From assembly GCA_019322815.1 (NCBI GenBank), contig JAHWIB010000047.1, positions 1 through 9,598 on the forward strand: a DNA stretch of 9,598 nucleotides, written 5' to 3'. Position numbers and translations under genes: made by a program. Shown here piece after piece: positions 1 to 5,547 of the stretch. Below the pieces are notes generated by a model that saw only the letters and a list, made by a program, of their open reading frames with translations, was not told where the DNA came from and made no database searches. This DNA is from Candidatus Woesearchaeota archaeon. Its GTDB lineage: Archaea; Nanobdellota; Nanobdellia; Woesearchaeales; WJKL01. The first letter of the stretch is position 1. Every line of letters begins with the position of its first letter.

Positions 1-2
1 TA

Positions 3-329
3 TGGGCAAGATCAATGCAGTATTTTTTTCCCCATGCAGCTGGTTTATGTATATTCTGCAGAAAAGAGGTATTTGATAAAACAGGGGGATTTAATGAGAG
101 ATTATTTATTGCAGAGGATCATGCTTTTGTCAATAAAGCAAATGAATTAGATTATAAATTTAGATTATTGAAAAGCGTTCCAATCTGGGCTTCTGTAAGA
201 AGAGCTGAAAAGGACGGAAGATTCAAGTTTGCAATGAAATACATTTATGCTGGTATATATAGAATATTTGTCAAAGAGATTGAGAAAGAGATATTTGAGT
301 ATGATTATGGATATGAATCTAACTCATAA
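3..329 (+). CDS. Glycosyltransferase family 2, C-terminal fragment
   Basis: The last 108 residues of a protein whose start lies before the window; the frame is open to the left edge, so the first ATG at 15 is not taken as the start. The segment H-A-A-G-L-C-I-F followed by GGFNERLF and the acidic pair E38-D39 (fragment numbering) matches the acceptor/catalytic end of GT-A fold family 2 glycosyltransferases, where a G-x-F-[DN]-E...ED pattern carries the catalytic base. Such enzymes transfer sugars from nucleotide- or polyprenyl-phosphate donors onto lipids or surface glycans at the inner face of the membrane. The tail after the ED motif is short (about 70 residues), rich in aromatic and charged residues, with at most one weak hydrophobic stretch (about 77-90). 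Donor and acceptor cannot be told from the fragment. Confidence 0.8.
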   Translation, partial: WARSMQYFFPHAAGLCIFCRKEVFDKTGGFNERLFIAEDHAFVNKANELDYKFRLLKSVPIWASVRRAEKDGRFKFAMKYIYAGIYRIFVKEIEKEIFEYDYGYESNS

Positions 330-356
330 GCTATACAATATATAGCAAAGTTTTTT
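330..356 (+). terminator. Possible terminator: short hairpin plus T6
   Basis: Directly after the glycosyltransferase stop, GCTATA (330-335) and TATAGC (341-346) form a 6-bp inverted repeat with a 5-base loop, followed by TTTTTT at 351-356. The stem is AT-rich and weak, but T-runs alone can terminate archaeal transcription. The T-run and the AA after it could instead serve as a poor TATA element for the zinc-ribbon gene at 384. Confidence 0.35.
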
Positions 357-383
357 AAGTCCAAAATATTTCAGCTATTAAGC

Positions 384-506
384 ATGAAAAAGATAGGTGC
401 ATGTCTTAGTTGTGGAAGAGAAGTTTACACAAATGACCTGAATCTATGCAAGCGATGCCATAAAGATGCTGATGCAGAATTTCTTAAAACACTAGAACAG
501 AAATAA
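384..506 (+). CDS. 40-residue zinc-ribbon protein
   Basis: A small open frame ATG(384) to TAA(504-506). The product has two CxxC knuckles, C7-L-S-C10 and C22-K-R-C25, separated by 11 residues, the layout of a compact zinc ribbon, then a charged helix-like tail (D28-K40). Such mini-ribbons are abundant in archaea and usually bind nucleic acid or act as protein-protein adaptors; nothing here shows which. The gene lies 54 bases after the glycosyltransferase and converges on the GT39 gene at 545. A weak T/A-rich element at 351-359 lies about 29 bases before the ATG, compatible with leaderless transcription. Expression is unproven, but two intact metal-binding pairs in 40 codons are unlikely by chance. 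Confidence 0.65.
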   Translation: MKKIGACLSCGREVYTNDLNLCKRCHKDADAEFLKTLEQK

Positions 507-544
507 CTGAGATTAATTCAGATCACTGTAAATAATCAATTTGT

Positions 545-1975
545 CTATTCAAATCTATAGACTTCTATTCCTGAAAACTCCTCAGTAAATGTAAGATTCT
601 TCCTAGAATCAAGATATTCAAACAGATTGTTGTTTTTATAGTATAGTTGAGGCCTTATATTCAAAAGCCAAACTGTTCCATTAATATAATATCTTAATTC
701 ATTATACTCATTTGTACTTGTTAACTTAGTATTATCATCACAGCAAGAAGCTAGCCAGTTCAATGATAAAACTCTGTGCCTGTCAAAATTGCAGGAATAA
801 AAATCTTCTACAGCAAAACATTCTTTATCATAATAATAAGAAAAGGCATATTGATGGTAATAAGGATGGATAAATATATAATCTCCATTTCTGGTATTCT
901 CCTTAAGAAAATAGCTTGCTTCCCTCCAGTTATCCTTATCCAAAGAAGATTGCTGAATAAAGATAAAAGGCAGAGAAATAACAAGAATTATTGATAATAA
1001 TGCAGTTCCATACATTTTAGGGATCTTTGAAATGCTCCATGCAAATATTAGATAAAATGCAGGCAAAGTGAACAATATATACCTTGTCTGATATAATGAA
1101 CTAAAAAACAAAGAATAAAGAATAACAGTGATTATTGGAAGCAAAGCCCACATCCCCAAAAGAATCAAATTATCTCTCTTCTTAATATTATACTTCTTAA
1201 AAACATAAATCAATAATCCAACAAAAATAAGGAATATTGCAAGATGATTAAAGAAATCAAAAAATGTATAATATATCTTCATAAAATTGATACTAATCCA
1301 GGAAAGATGTGTTGTTCTCTGCGCCTGTTTAAATAATATATTTACCCAAGGCAGAAATAATATTCCTAAAACAGCCTGTAATGAGAACCAATGAAGTAAT
1401 TTTTTTCTATTTTTATAATTTCTAAAAATAAAATAAACATTCTGAACCAATAAAGCTAAAAAAGAAAATAAATGGGTATAAATCATCAGTAATGAAGGGA
1501 TAAGATATAAGGATTTGTTTTTCCAGCTGTCCTCTTTTAAAAGATTAAGATAGAAATAAAAAGAAAGCATAGTCAATAGAACGAACAATGCATAAGGCCT
1601 GGCTTCCTGGGAATAATAGATTGATATTGCAGAGAAGATTAAAAGGATTGAAGAGTATAACCCTGTTTTTTCATCAAATAATTTCTTTCCCAGCAAAAAT
1701 ATAATATAAATTGATACAACTCCAAAAATTAATGACAAGGACCTTGTCGCTGTCTCAGAAGTTCCAAACAAATTAATCCAGCCGGACAATAATATTGTAT
1801 AAAAAGGAAGATGAGTATCCTCTTTGACTAACTCCATACTTTTAAGAAAAGGCTCCTTAGCCTGATATATGCTTATTGATTCATCAAGCCAGTATGATTC
1901 AGAACCTATTCCCCACAGTCTTAGTAATAACCCTAAGAAAATTATTGCCAAAAGTATTTTAGTGCTTCTTTCCAT
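545..1975 (-). CDS. GT39/ArnT-like membrane glycosyltransferase
   Basis: A 476-residue polytopic membrane protein of the GT-C fold. It begins with a transmembrane helix (about 6-22) followed by the luminal/extracellular loop motif YWLDES with the D31-E32 pair, the hallmark of PMT/ArnT-like (GT39/GT83) enzymes that use polyprenyl-phosphate sugars. Next come DTHLPFYTILLSGW (53-66), the family-typical SE-x-ATRSLS (73-81) and SQEARPYAL (122-130). About 8-10 further hydrophobic segments run to roughly 340, including QTRYILFTLPAFY (296-308). The last ~135 residues are a soluble exterior domain starting NWREASYFLKEN (349-360), as in many archaeal and bacterial members. Likely role: transferring a lipid-linked sugar to a surface protein or glycolipid outside the membrane; the acceptor is unknown. 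It lies 34 bases after the cysteine-rich gene, with a TATA-like TATTTAAAA at about 2000-2009 that could give it its own promoter. Confidence 0.82.
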   Translation of the reverse strand: MERSTKILLAIIFLGLLLRLWGIGSESYWLDESISIYQAKEPFLKSMELVKEDTHLPFYTILLSGWINLFGTSETATRSLSLIFGVVSIYIIFLLGKKLFDEKTGLYSSILLIFSAISIYYSQEARPYALFVLLTMLSFYFYLNLLKEDSWKNKSLYLIPSLLMIYTHLFSFLALLVQNVYFIFRNYKNRKKLLHWFSLQAVLGILFLPWVNILFKQAQRTTHLSWISINFMKIYYTFFDFFNHLAIFLIFVGLLIYVFKKYNIKKRDNLILLGMWALLPIITVILYSLFFSSLYQTRYILFTLPAFYLIFAWSISKIPKMYGTALLSIILVISLPFIFIQQSSLDKDNWREASYFLKENTRNGDYIFIHPYYHQYAFSYYYDKECFAVEDFYSCNFDRHRVLSLNWLASCCDDNTKLTSTNEYNELRYYINGTVWLLNIRPQLYYKNNNLFEYLDSRKNLTFTEEFSGIEVYRFE

Positions 1976-1998
1976 CTATCCCAAGAAATAATCTTCTT

Positions 1999-2009
1999 TT
2001 TTTAAATAT
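1999..2009 (-). promoter_or_regulatory. TATA-like element before the GT39 gene
   Basis: Minus-strand TATTTAAAA is centred about 28 bases upstream of the ATG at 1975, the spacing expected for a leaderless archaeal promoter. It abuts the stop codon of the preceding gene, so the GT39 gene may be transcribed both from here and by readthrough from the serpin promoter. Confidence 0.45.
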
Positions 2010-2303
2010 TTAGCAAGCAGTCTCTTCAGAAATCTTTTCTCCTGTTTCTCTGTTAAATGTATGCTGTACACATTTGCATGAATAAGGAATTCCAACACAT
2101 AAATAATAATGCGGAGCATCCATCACTCTTGGATTTGCAACAAATTTATATCCTAAGCAAGAGCATTCTTTGTCAATTCTTTTGTACTCAGCTTCTGGAG
2201 GTGGTAATTTTCCTCCTATCTTTCCTGCTGGTTTTGGAAACAAGAAAGCAATAATGATTATAATAGATATTATCCAAGCCAAGGCTTTCTTTGAAAGTTT
2301 CAT
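2010..2303 (-). CDS. Membrane-anchored six-cysteine protein, unknown function
   Basis: A 97-residue protein not assignable to a named family. Residues 1-7 are basic and 8-22 form an isoleucine-rich transmembrane helix or signal anchor; a proline/glycine-rich linker (24-37) leads to an exterior domain with six cysteines: C47-S-C49, C69, C76-K-C78 and the last residue C97. An even number of cysteines outside the membrane suggests disulfides, or a small metal site. The ATG lies 4 bases after the serpin stop with no clear ribosome binding site, so the two are almost certainly co-transcribed and may be translationally coupled. A joint role with the serpin at the cell surface is inferred from this alone. 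Confidence 0.75.
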   Translation of the reverse strand: MKLSKKALAWIISIIIIIAFLFPKPAGKIGGKLPPPEAEYKRIDKECSCLGYKFVANPRVMDAPHYYLCVGIPYSCKCVQHTFNRETGEKISEETAC

Positions 2304-2307
2304 ACTA

Positions 2308-3570
2308 CTAATTCATTTTATTTGGATCAGCGACCTTTCCTAAGAACAATATTCCGCCTGCTGTCTTTTCCTGGATCATAAATATAAAAGGGTGGTCTGC
2401 CCTGAACTCATTTGGCATAGCCATTCCCATTGCCACAATAACAGCAGTTGCAGCAGCTGCTTCTGTACCTTCTTCATCCACATTGATGTAAGCCTGATGG
2501 ATCACATCACTAATAAACAAATCCTGGGTTCCATCCATTCCTGAAAAATCAGCTCCAGGCCATTGGAATGCAGTAGGCATTCCCATCTTTGTAAGTATCT
2601 GAGGCAAAGAATATTTTGTTTCAAACTCAAATTTAGGCATATAAACATCTATCTTAGTCTCGCGCATCCTGGCTTTCCAGCTGTCTAAGTTTTCAGCTGT
2701 CAATTTTTCTTCAAATTCTTCAATTGAGCCTTCTTTAGGAAGCAGTATAATCATAGATAGTTCTTCTCCTTCATAAGGCAGCTCAATTATCTGCAGCTCT
2801 TCTTCTGGAATAAAAGCATAATTGAATTTTGCTTTGTTGCCAGTCAAACCCATCATCTTGACTGTAACTTCTTTTTCTTCATTTACTTTGAAAGGAGCAT
2901 CTACTGTCTTTTTCTTGTCAAACTTCAAGACCCAGTCTCCTTTGAAATAAACAGCATTAGTTAATACTAATCTTGTCAATGCATTTATAGCTTTAGGAGG
3001 TATTATATCCTTGATCTTATCATTAGTGTGCTCTTCAACCCAACTATTGATTGTTTCTCTTGATCCTTCTGGATTATTTACAAAATCAAGATTATTTGCT
3101 TCTGCTGCATAATATTTTTCTATAGTATTGATATAATCCTGCAAAAAAGGATAATTGTTCTGGGCCCAGAAAGCATTTGCTGAATAAAGCTCATAATCCT
3201 TGTCTTTTTTATTTATCAGATTATGGATTCTTGCATATGAAGATCTTCTTATTATATCATTCTCAGGAAAATGAAGCACTGACTGCATTTCATCAGCTGT
3301 CTGCCCCCTTGCTCCTTCATAAGCCATAGCCAAAGCAGCTGCAATGCTGTATGGCGAGAAAAATATATTGTCATCATCATTAAGCTCAGAATAAAGCTCA
3401 AATGCAAAATCATTATTGCTATTTACAACATCAACTACATCTTGCTCAGACGCCTGGCTGTCATCAGCCAAAGGCACCACAGTTCCTTGACATCCTAAAG
3501 AGAGGAGGAGAGCAGATAAGATAAGTAAAATAACTGCTGCTCTTCCTATCAAGTTTGTATTCGCTCCCAT
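2308..3570 (-). CDS. Secreted lipoprotein-type serpin (serine protease inhibitor)
   Basis: A 420-residue, apparently complete serpin. Residues 7-26 are a hydrophobic signal ending in LLSLG-C27, an acceptable though imperfect lipobox (Ser rather than Leu at -3), so the mature protein is probably lipid-anchored outside the cell. Serpin landmarks in order: shutter SPYSIAAALAMAYEGARGQT (72-91), LTNAVYFKGDW (203-213), the hinge EEGTEAAAATA (366-376), and the C-terminal ADHPFIFMI (391-399) and ILFLGKVADP (407-416). The hinge has Gly368, Thr369 and small residues, the pattern of inhibitory serpins that insert their reactive loop. Aligned from the C-terminal side the scissile residue is Met383 (GM-AMP); from the hinge side the loop is one residue longer than alpha-1-antitrypsin, so P1 could also be Gly382. 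A Met P1 suggests elastase- or chymotrypsin-like targets. Start chosen because a TATA box (3591-3600) lies 26 bases upstream and the signal begins at once. Confidence 0.93.
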   Translation of the reverse strand: MGANTNLIGRAAVILLILSALLLSLGCQGTVVPLADDSQASEQDVVDVVNSNNDFAFELYSELNDDDNIFFSPYSIAAALAMAYEGARGQTADEMQSVLHFPENDIIRRSSYARIHNLINKKDKDYELYSANAFWAQNNYPFLQDYINTIEKYYAAEANNLDFVNNPEGSRETINSWVEEHTNDKIKDIIPPKAINALTRLVLTNAVYFKGDWVLKFDKKKTVDAPFKVNEEKEVTVKMMGLTGNKAKFNYAFIPEEELQIIELPYEGEELSMIILLPKEGSIEEFEEKLTAENLDSWKARMRETKIDVYMPKFEFETKYSLPQILTKMGMPTAFQWPGADFSGMDGTQDLFISDVIHQAYINVDEEGTEAAAATAVIVAMGMAMPNEFRADHPFIFMIQEKTAGGILFLGKVADPNKMN

Positions 3571-3590
3571 AACTATATAGAAAAACCATC

Positions 3591-3600
3591 ATATATAAAT
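3591..3600 (-). promoter_or_regulatory. TATA box of the serpin unit
   Basis: Minus-strand ATTTATATAT is centred about 26 bases before the serpin ATG, a strong archaeal TATA element placing the transcript start at or next to the start codon. It is the best promoter for the serpin and the cysteine-rich gene behind it. Confidence 0.65.
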
Positions 3601-3658
3601 ACATTTCGAAGACTTTGAAATGATTTGAAATTATGTTGTCATTATTGCTACAGCTCAA

Positions 3659-3667
3659 TTTTATTAA
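3659..3667 (+). promoter_or_regulatory. TATA-like element for the 3690 gene
   Basis: TTTTATTAA is centred about 27 bases before the ATG at 3690. It is weaker than the other TATA elements here but correctly spaced, and it is the reason the internal ATG is favoured over the upstream one at 3633. Confidence 0.4.
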
Positions 3668-3689
3668 TTCTTGTATACTATTAATAATT

Positions 3690-3908
3690 ATGGAAGAAGA
3701 TACACCAGGCTCATCAAGGACACCATCAGAAAGAAAATATACAGAAGATGCTAAGAAATATGAAAGATCTACTTGCTCTTTTGATTTTTATATTTCAAAG
3801 AATGAAAAGCAGCTGATGATCAAAGTTACTGAATATCATCCTGGATTATTGCATCTGACAAAGAGTGATCTTGAAGAGTTTATCAAGAGGATGGAAGAAG
3901 CTGATTAA
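3690..3908 (+). CDS. Unknown 72-residue acidic protein
   Basis: A small cytoplasmic protein of unrecognised family, MEEDTPGSSRTPSERKY..., with a polar, probably disordered N-terminus (1-20), a beta-like middle (STCSFDFYISKNEKQLMIKV, about 27-46) and a charged C-terminal helix (TKSDLEEFIKRMEEAD). The frame is open further upstream to 3633, but that extension (a hydrophobic stretch including LLLQLNFINSCILLII) comes from the AT-rich promoter region. A TATA-like TTTTATTAA at 3659-3667 sits about 28 bases before the internal ATG, so 3690 is preferred. It is transcribed divergently from the serpin and its stop codon touches that of the next, convergent gene. Confidence 0.65.
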   Translation: MEEDTPGSSRTPSERKYTEDAKKYERSTCSFDFYISKNEKQLMIKVTEYHPGLLHLTKSDLEEFIKRMEEAD

Positions 3909-4241
3909 TTATTTCTTAGAAGCAGGAGCATATTTTCCATGCAGATATTCATGAAATTCAGTAAAATTATCACAATATGGGCCTTTTTCAACATCAAATA
4001 CACTTGCAGGATCAACAACTTCAGGAGTTCCTACACCTAATTCTGGATGTCTGTCTTCATGCTCAAGCATATAATAAGCCTGGCCTTTAAATTTAAAAGG
4101 CCCCCTGGAAGAGACTTCTGATTCTGTAAAATTCTTATATTCATTAGCTAATGTTTTTGCAGCATCTTCTAAAGAAACTCTTTTACCAAACTCTGCACAG
4201 AATTTTCCATGATCAACACTGCTGATATCAATAATTTCCAT
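3909..4241 (-). CDS. Unknown 110-residue soluble protein
   Basis: A soluble, mildly acidic protein that I cannot place in a family. It has no signal peptide or membrane segment. Visible features are an N-terminal beta/alpha segment (MEIIDISSVDHGKFCAEFG), a helix RVSLEDAAKTLANEYKNF (21-38) and a histidine/acid-rich stretch with EHEDRH (60-65) and a later HEYLHGKY (97-104). The recurrent His and Glu/Asp residues could bind metal, but no known metalloprotease signature such as HExxH is present. A strong TATA box (4261-4272) lies 25 bases upstream of the ATG. It diverges from the membrane-protein gene at 4319 and ends exactly where the 3690 gene ends. Confidence 0.7.
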   Translation of the reverse strand: MEIIDISSVDHGKFCAEFGKRVSLEDAAKTLANEYKNFTESEVSSRGPFKFKGQAYYMLEHEDRHPELGVGTPEVVDPASVFDVEKGPYCDNFTEFHEYLHGKYAPASKK

Positions 4242-4260
4242 AACTTCAAAGATTTATAAG

Positions 4261-4272
4261 TTATATATAAAG
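4261..4272 (-). promoter_or_regulatory. TATA box of the 4241 gene
   Basis: Minus-strand CTTTATATATAA is centred about 25 bases before the ATG at 4241, fitting leaderless transcription. It shares the 77-base divergent spacer 4242-4318 with the plus-strand TATA box at 4285. Confidence 0.65.
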
Positions 4273-4284
4273 CTTTTAGTTAGA

Positions 4285-4294
4285 TTTATATATT
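4285..4294 (+). promoter_or_regulatory. TATA box of the 4319 membrane-protein gene
   Basis: TTTATATATT is centred about 29 bases before the ATG at 4319. The two divergent TATA boxes are about 20 bases apart, close enough that binding at one could hinder the other. Confidence 0.6.
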
Positions 4295-4318
4295 TATTAT
4301 CTATTTGATCTAATCAAT

Positions 4319-4675
4319 ATGGCAATACCATGGATTTTGATTGCAATTGCTGGAATTATAATTCTATTAGCTGCAGTCGTATTATTGATAAGAAGAAAAA
4401 AGAAGATTCCTCCTGATTATTATGTCTTCTTTATAATAGGGATAACATGGCTTCCTTTAGGCCTTGTTTTCAAGAATCCTGCATTTTGGGGAATGGGGCT
4501 TATATTTATGGCAATCGGATTGGCTCACAAAAAAGAATGGAAAAAGAACCATAAGACTTGGAAGCAGCTAGACAAAGAAGAAAGAAAGATAAGGATCATG
4601 CTCCTAATAGTTTTAGGAATATTGGTTCTTGCAGGTCTTGTGCTTTTCTTTTTATTCAGCAAGAATATTATTTAA
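4319..4675 (+). CDS. Small four-helix membrane protein, unknown function
   Basis: A 118-residue integral membrane protein with four predicted helices: about 4-24, 35-51, 54-69 and 92-114. A basic cytoplasmic segment (RRKKK, 25-29) follows the first helix. Between helices three and four is a highly charged stretch, HKKEWKKNHKTWKQLDKEERKIR (about 70-92), which should also face the cytoplasm by the positive-inside rule. No catalytic motif or transporter signature is visible. The gene has its own TATA box and is followed by another promoter at 4683, so it appears to be a single-gene unit. Confidence 0.75.
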   Translation: MAIPWILIAIAGIIILLAAVVLLIRRKKKIPPDYYVFFIIGITWLPLGLVFKNPAFWGMGLIFMAIGLAHKKEWKKNHKTWKQLDKEERKIRIMLLIVLGILVLAGLVLFFLFSKNII

Positions 4676-4682
4676 TTTGCAA

Positions 4683-4695
4683 TATATTTATATAA
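4683..4695 (+). promoter_or_regulatory. TATA box of the frameshifted 4717 gene
   Basis: TATATTTATATAA is a near-consensus archaeal TATA element centred 27 bases before the ATG at 4717. No comparable element precedes the later ATG at 4796, so the real gene begins at 4717. Confidence 0.6.
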
Positions 4696-4716
4696 TTGAA
4701 ATGTTTTTATATTTAT

Positions 4717-4987
4717 ATGAAAAGGCCTTCTGAATATATTGCAGAATTAGTTCATGGAATTGATGGTTTAGCAGGGCGTTGCTTTTCTAAATTTCATGAT
4801 CCAGATTTTGAAAAAAAAAGTCTGTGAATACAGGCCTCTTTATATTGCAGCTGATATTGCTCTGGTAAACTCTCAAATTTTTCTTGAAGGAGTTGCAAAA
4901 GGGCTTGAGTACCTTGCTGCAAGGCCTCTGCATCATGCTGAAAACCTGTTTCTTGGAAAAAAATATAAGCCGAACTGGCTGTATTAG
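4717..4987 (+). pseudogene. Small gene split by a one-base frameshift at A9
   Basis: From the ATG at 4717 the frame encodes 36 residues (MKRPSEYIAELVHGIDGLAG...) and stops at TGA 4825-4827. The +1 frame overlaps it and runs on to TAG 4985-4987. The switch falls in a run of nine A at 4811-4819: with eight A the frames join as ...DPDF-EKK-VCEYRPLY..., giving a continuous 89-residue protein. The TATA box at 4683 is correctly placed for 4717, both halves read as ordinary protein, and 4796 lacks a promoter, so this was very probably one gene. The cause may be a sequencing/assembly error in the homopolymer, a genuine inactivating indel, or slippage by polymerase or ribosome that makes both products. 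The protein has no recognised family; it looks soluble and helical. Confidence 0.6.
4796..4987 (+). CDS. Downstream in-frame part of the split gene
   Basis: The longest uninterrupted frame of the split locus, 63 residues if read from the ATG at 4796. The first eight residues (MIQILKKK) are the out-of-frame reading of the upstream half; authentic sequence probably begins at V9 (VCEYRPLYIAADIAL...). The rest contains two likely amphipathic helices (about 17-42 and 45-54) and ends KKYKPNWLY. No family is recognised. As a stand-alone gene it has neither a TATA box nor a ribosome binding site. Confidence 0.45.
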   Translation: MIQILKKKVCEYRPLYIAADIALVNSQIFLEGVAKGLEYLAARPLHHAENLFLGKKYKPNWLY

Positions 4988-5007
4988 TTGATTATTAAGT
5001 TATAAAA

Positions 5008-5030
5008 TTTATAATAAAAAGAAAAAAGAA
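5008..5030 (-). terminator. T-rich terminator of the small membrane-protein unit
   Basis: Directly after the stop at 5031-5033 the minus strand reads TTCTTTTTTCTTTTTATTAT, a typical archaeal T-rich termination region. It runs into a perfect 7-1-7 palindrome (TTATAAA-A-TTTATAA, 5000-5014), which also lies just behind the converging split gene, so the region may end transcription from both sides. Confidence 0.5.
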
Positions 5031-5198
5031 TTATTTCTTGTTTTCCATAGCCATATAAATAAAAGTAGCTACAAATCCAACTCCAAGGCCAATTAGTGTT
5101 CCTGCTGCTATCTGATTAAAGACCATCCCAACACCAAGGCCTATTAATAATCCTCCTGGAATAAGGAACCCTGATATCTTTTTGCTATCTTTTTTCAT
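5031..5198 (-). CDS. 55-residue two-helix membrane protein
   Basis: ATG at 5196-5198 to TAA at 5031-5033. The product begins MKKDSKKISG, followed by two glycine-rich hydrophobic segments, about 10-27 (FLIPGGLLIGLGVGMVF) and 31-50 (AAGTLIGLGVGFVATFIYMA), and ends MENKK. The GxxxG-like spacing (IGLGVG appears in both helices) suggests tight helix packing and an internal duplication. The start lies a single base beyond the stop codon of the 80-residue gene, and a GGGG run at 5205-5208 offers a weak ribosome binding site inside that gene, so translation is probably coupled. Function unknown; small glycine-rich hairpins of this kind are common in DPANN and CPR genomes. Confidence 0.72.
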   Translation of the reverse strand: MKKDSKKISGFLIPGGLLIGLGVGMVFNQIAAGTLIGLGVGFVATFIYMAMENKK

Positions 5199-5199
5199 T

Positions 5200-5442
5200 T
5201 TAAGCCCCTAAAAATTTCAGCAGTTCGTATACAAGGAACAAAGGCCAAAAAAGTGCTTTTAAGACTCCTAATACACCAATCCAGAATCCTGTTGCAGTAG
5301 ATATATAGTATATTGCTGAACCTAAGAACCCTAAAAAATATGTACATCCTCCCTTGCTGTTTAGATGAGGCTTGCAGCAAATATCTTTAAATGATTTTTT
5401 TGCTGGTTTTTTTGCTGCTTTCTTTTTTGTTGTTTTTTTCAT
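5200..5442 (-). CDS. Lysine-rich-tailed small membrane protein
   Basis: An 80-residue protein in two parts. Residues 1-19 are a lysine/alanine tail (KKTTKKKAAKKPAKK) resembling the tails of histone H1 and some archaeal and bacterial DNA-binding proteins. After a short Cys/His segment (C22, C23, H26, C33) come one or two hydrophobic segments, about 35-60 and 61-79 (GFWIGVLGVLKALFWPLFLVYELLKFLGA), of a type I have seen in unannotated small membrane proteins of archaea and bacteria. The tail may contact nucleic acid, ribosomes or acidic lipid; this is inference. It has a consensus GGAGGT six bases before the ATG and a TATA box farther back, unlike its leaderless neighbours, suggesting strong translation. 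The 55-residue gene follows in the same unit. Confidence 0.75.
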   Translation of the reverse strand: MKKTTKKKAAKKPAKKSFKDICCKPHLNSKGGCTYFLGFLGSAIYYISTATGFWIGVLGVLKALFWPLFLVYELLKFLGA

Positions 5443-5448
5443 TTGACT

Positions 5449-5454
5449 ACCTCC
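5449..5454 (-). promoter_or_regulatory. Shine-Dalgarno site GGAGGT
   Basis: Minus-strand GGAGGT with a six-base spacer to the ATG at 5442 is a full match to the archaeal 16S 3' end. It fixes this start and contrasts with the leaderless genes around it. Confidence 0.75.
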
Positions 5455-5478
5455 TTTTTTTATTAATTATAAATTTAA

Positions 5479-5490
5479 GATATATAAAAT
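5479..5490 (-). promoter_or_regulatory. TATA box of the 5442 unit
   Basis: Minus-strand ATTTTATATATC is centred about 42 bases before the ATG, predicting a transcript start near 5460 and a leader of roughly 18 bases that holds the GGAGGT site. Confidence 0.55.
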
Positions 5491-5518
5491 CTTCTAAAAG
5501 AGAGGGAATTGCCACAAC

Positions 5519-5527
5519 TTTATAAAG
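5519..5527 (+). promoter_or_regulatory. TATA box of the HAD hydrolase gene
   Basis: TTTATAAAG is centred 25 bases before the ATG at 5548. It lies inside the open frame that extends back to a TTG at 5509, which argues that the true start is 5548. Confidence 0.6.
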
Positions 5528-5547
5528 AAGTTAATTTTTGTAAATCT

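Noticed and set aside
776..994. Plus-strand frame opposite the GT39 gene
   Set aside because: Antisense reading of a well-supported membrane enzyme with no start signals; the same applies to the plus-strand frame at 2057-2254 opposite the cysteine-rich gene.
3464..3658. Minus-strand 64-codon frame over the serpin start
   Set aside because: It overlaps the serpin signal sequence and promoter in another frame and resembles no protein; the serpin start with its TATA box explains the region.
5195..5380. Minus-strand 61-codon frame inside the lysine-tail gene
   Set aside because: Alternative frame of the 80-residue gene, which has the GGAGGT site and coherent membrane segments.
5509..5547. TTG start for the HAD hydrolase, 13 residues earlier
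   Set aside because: The TATA box at 5519-5527 lies inside this extension, and HAD motif I normally sits within the first ten residues, as it does from 5548.
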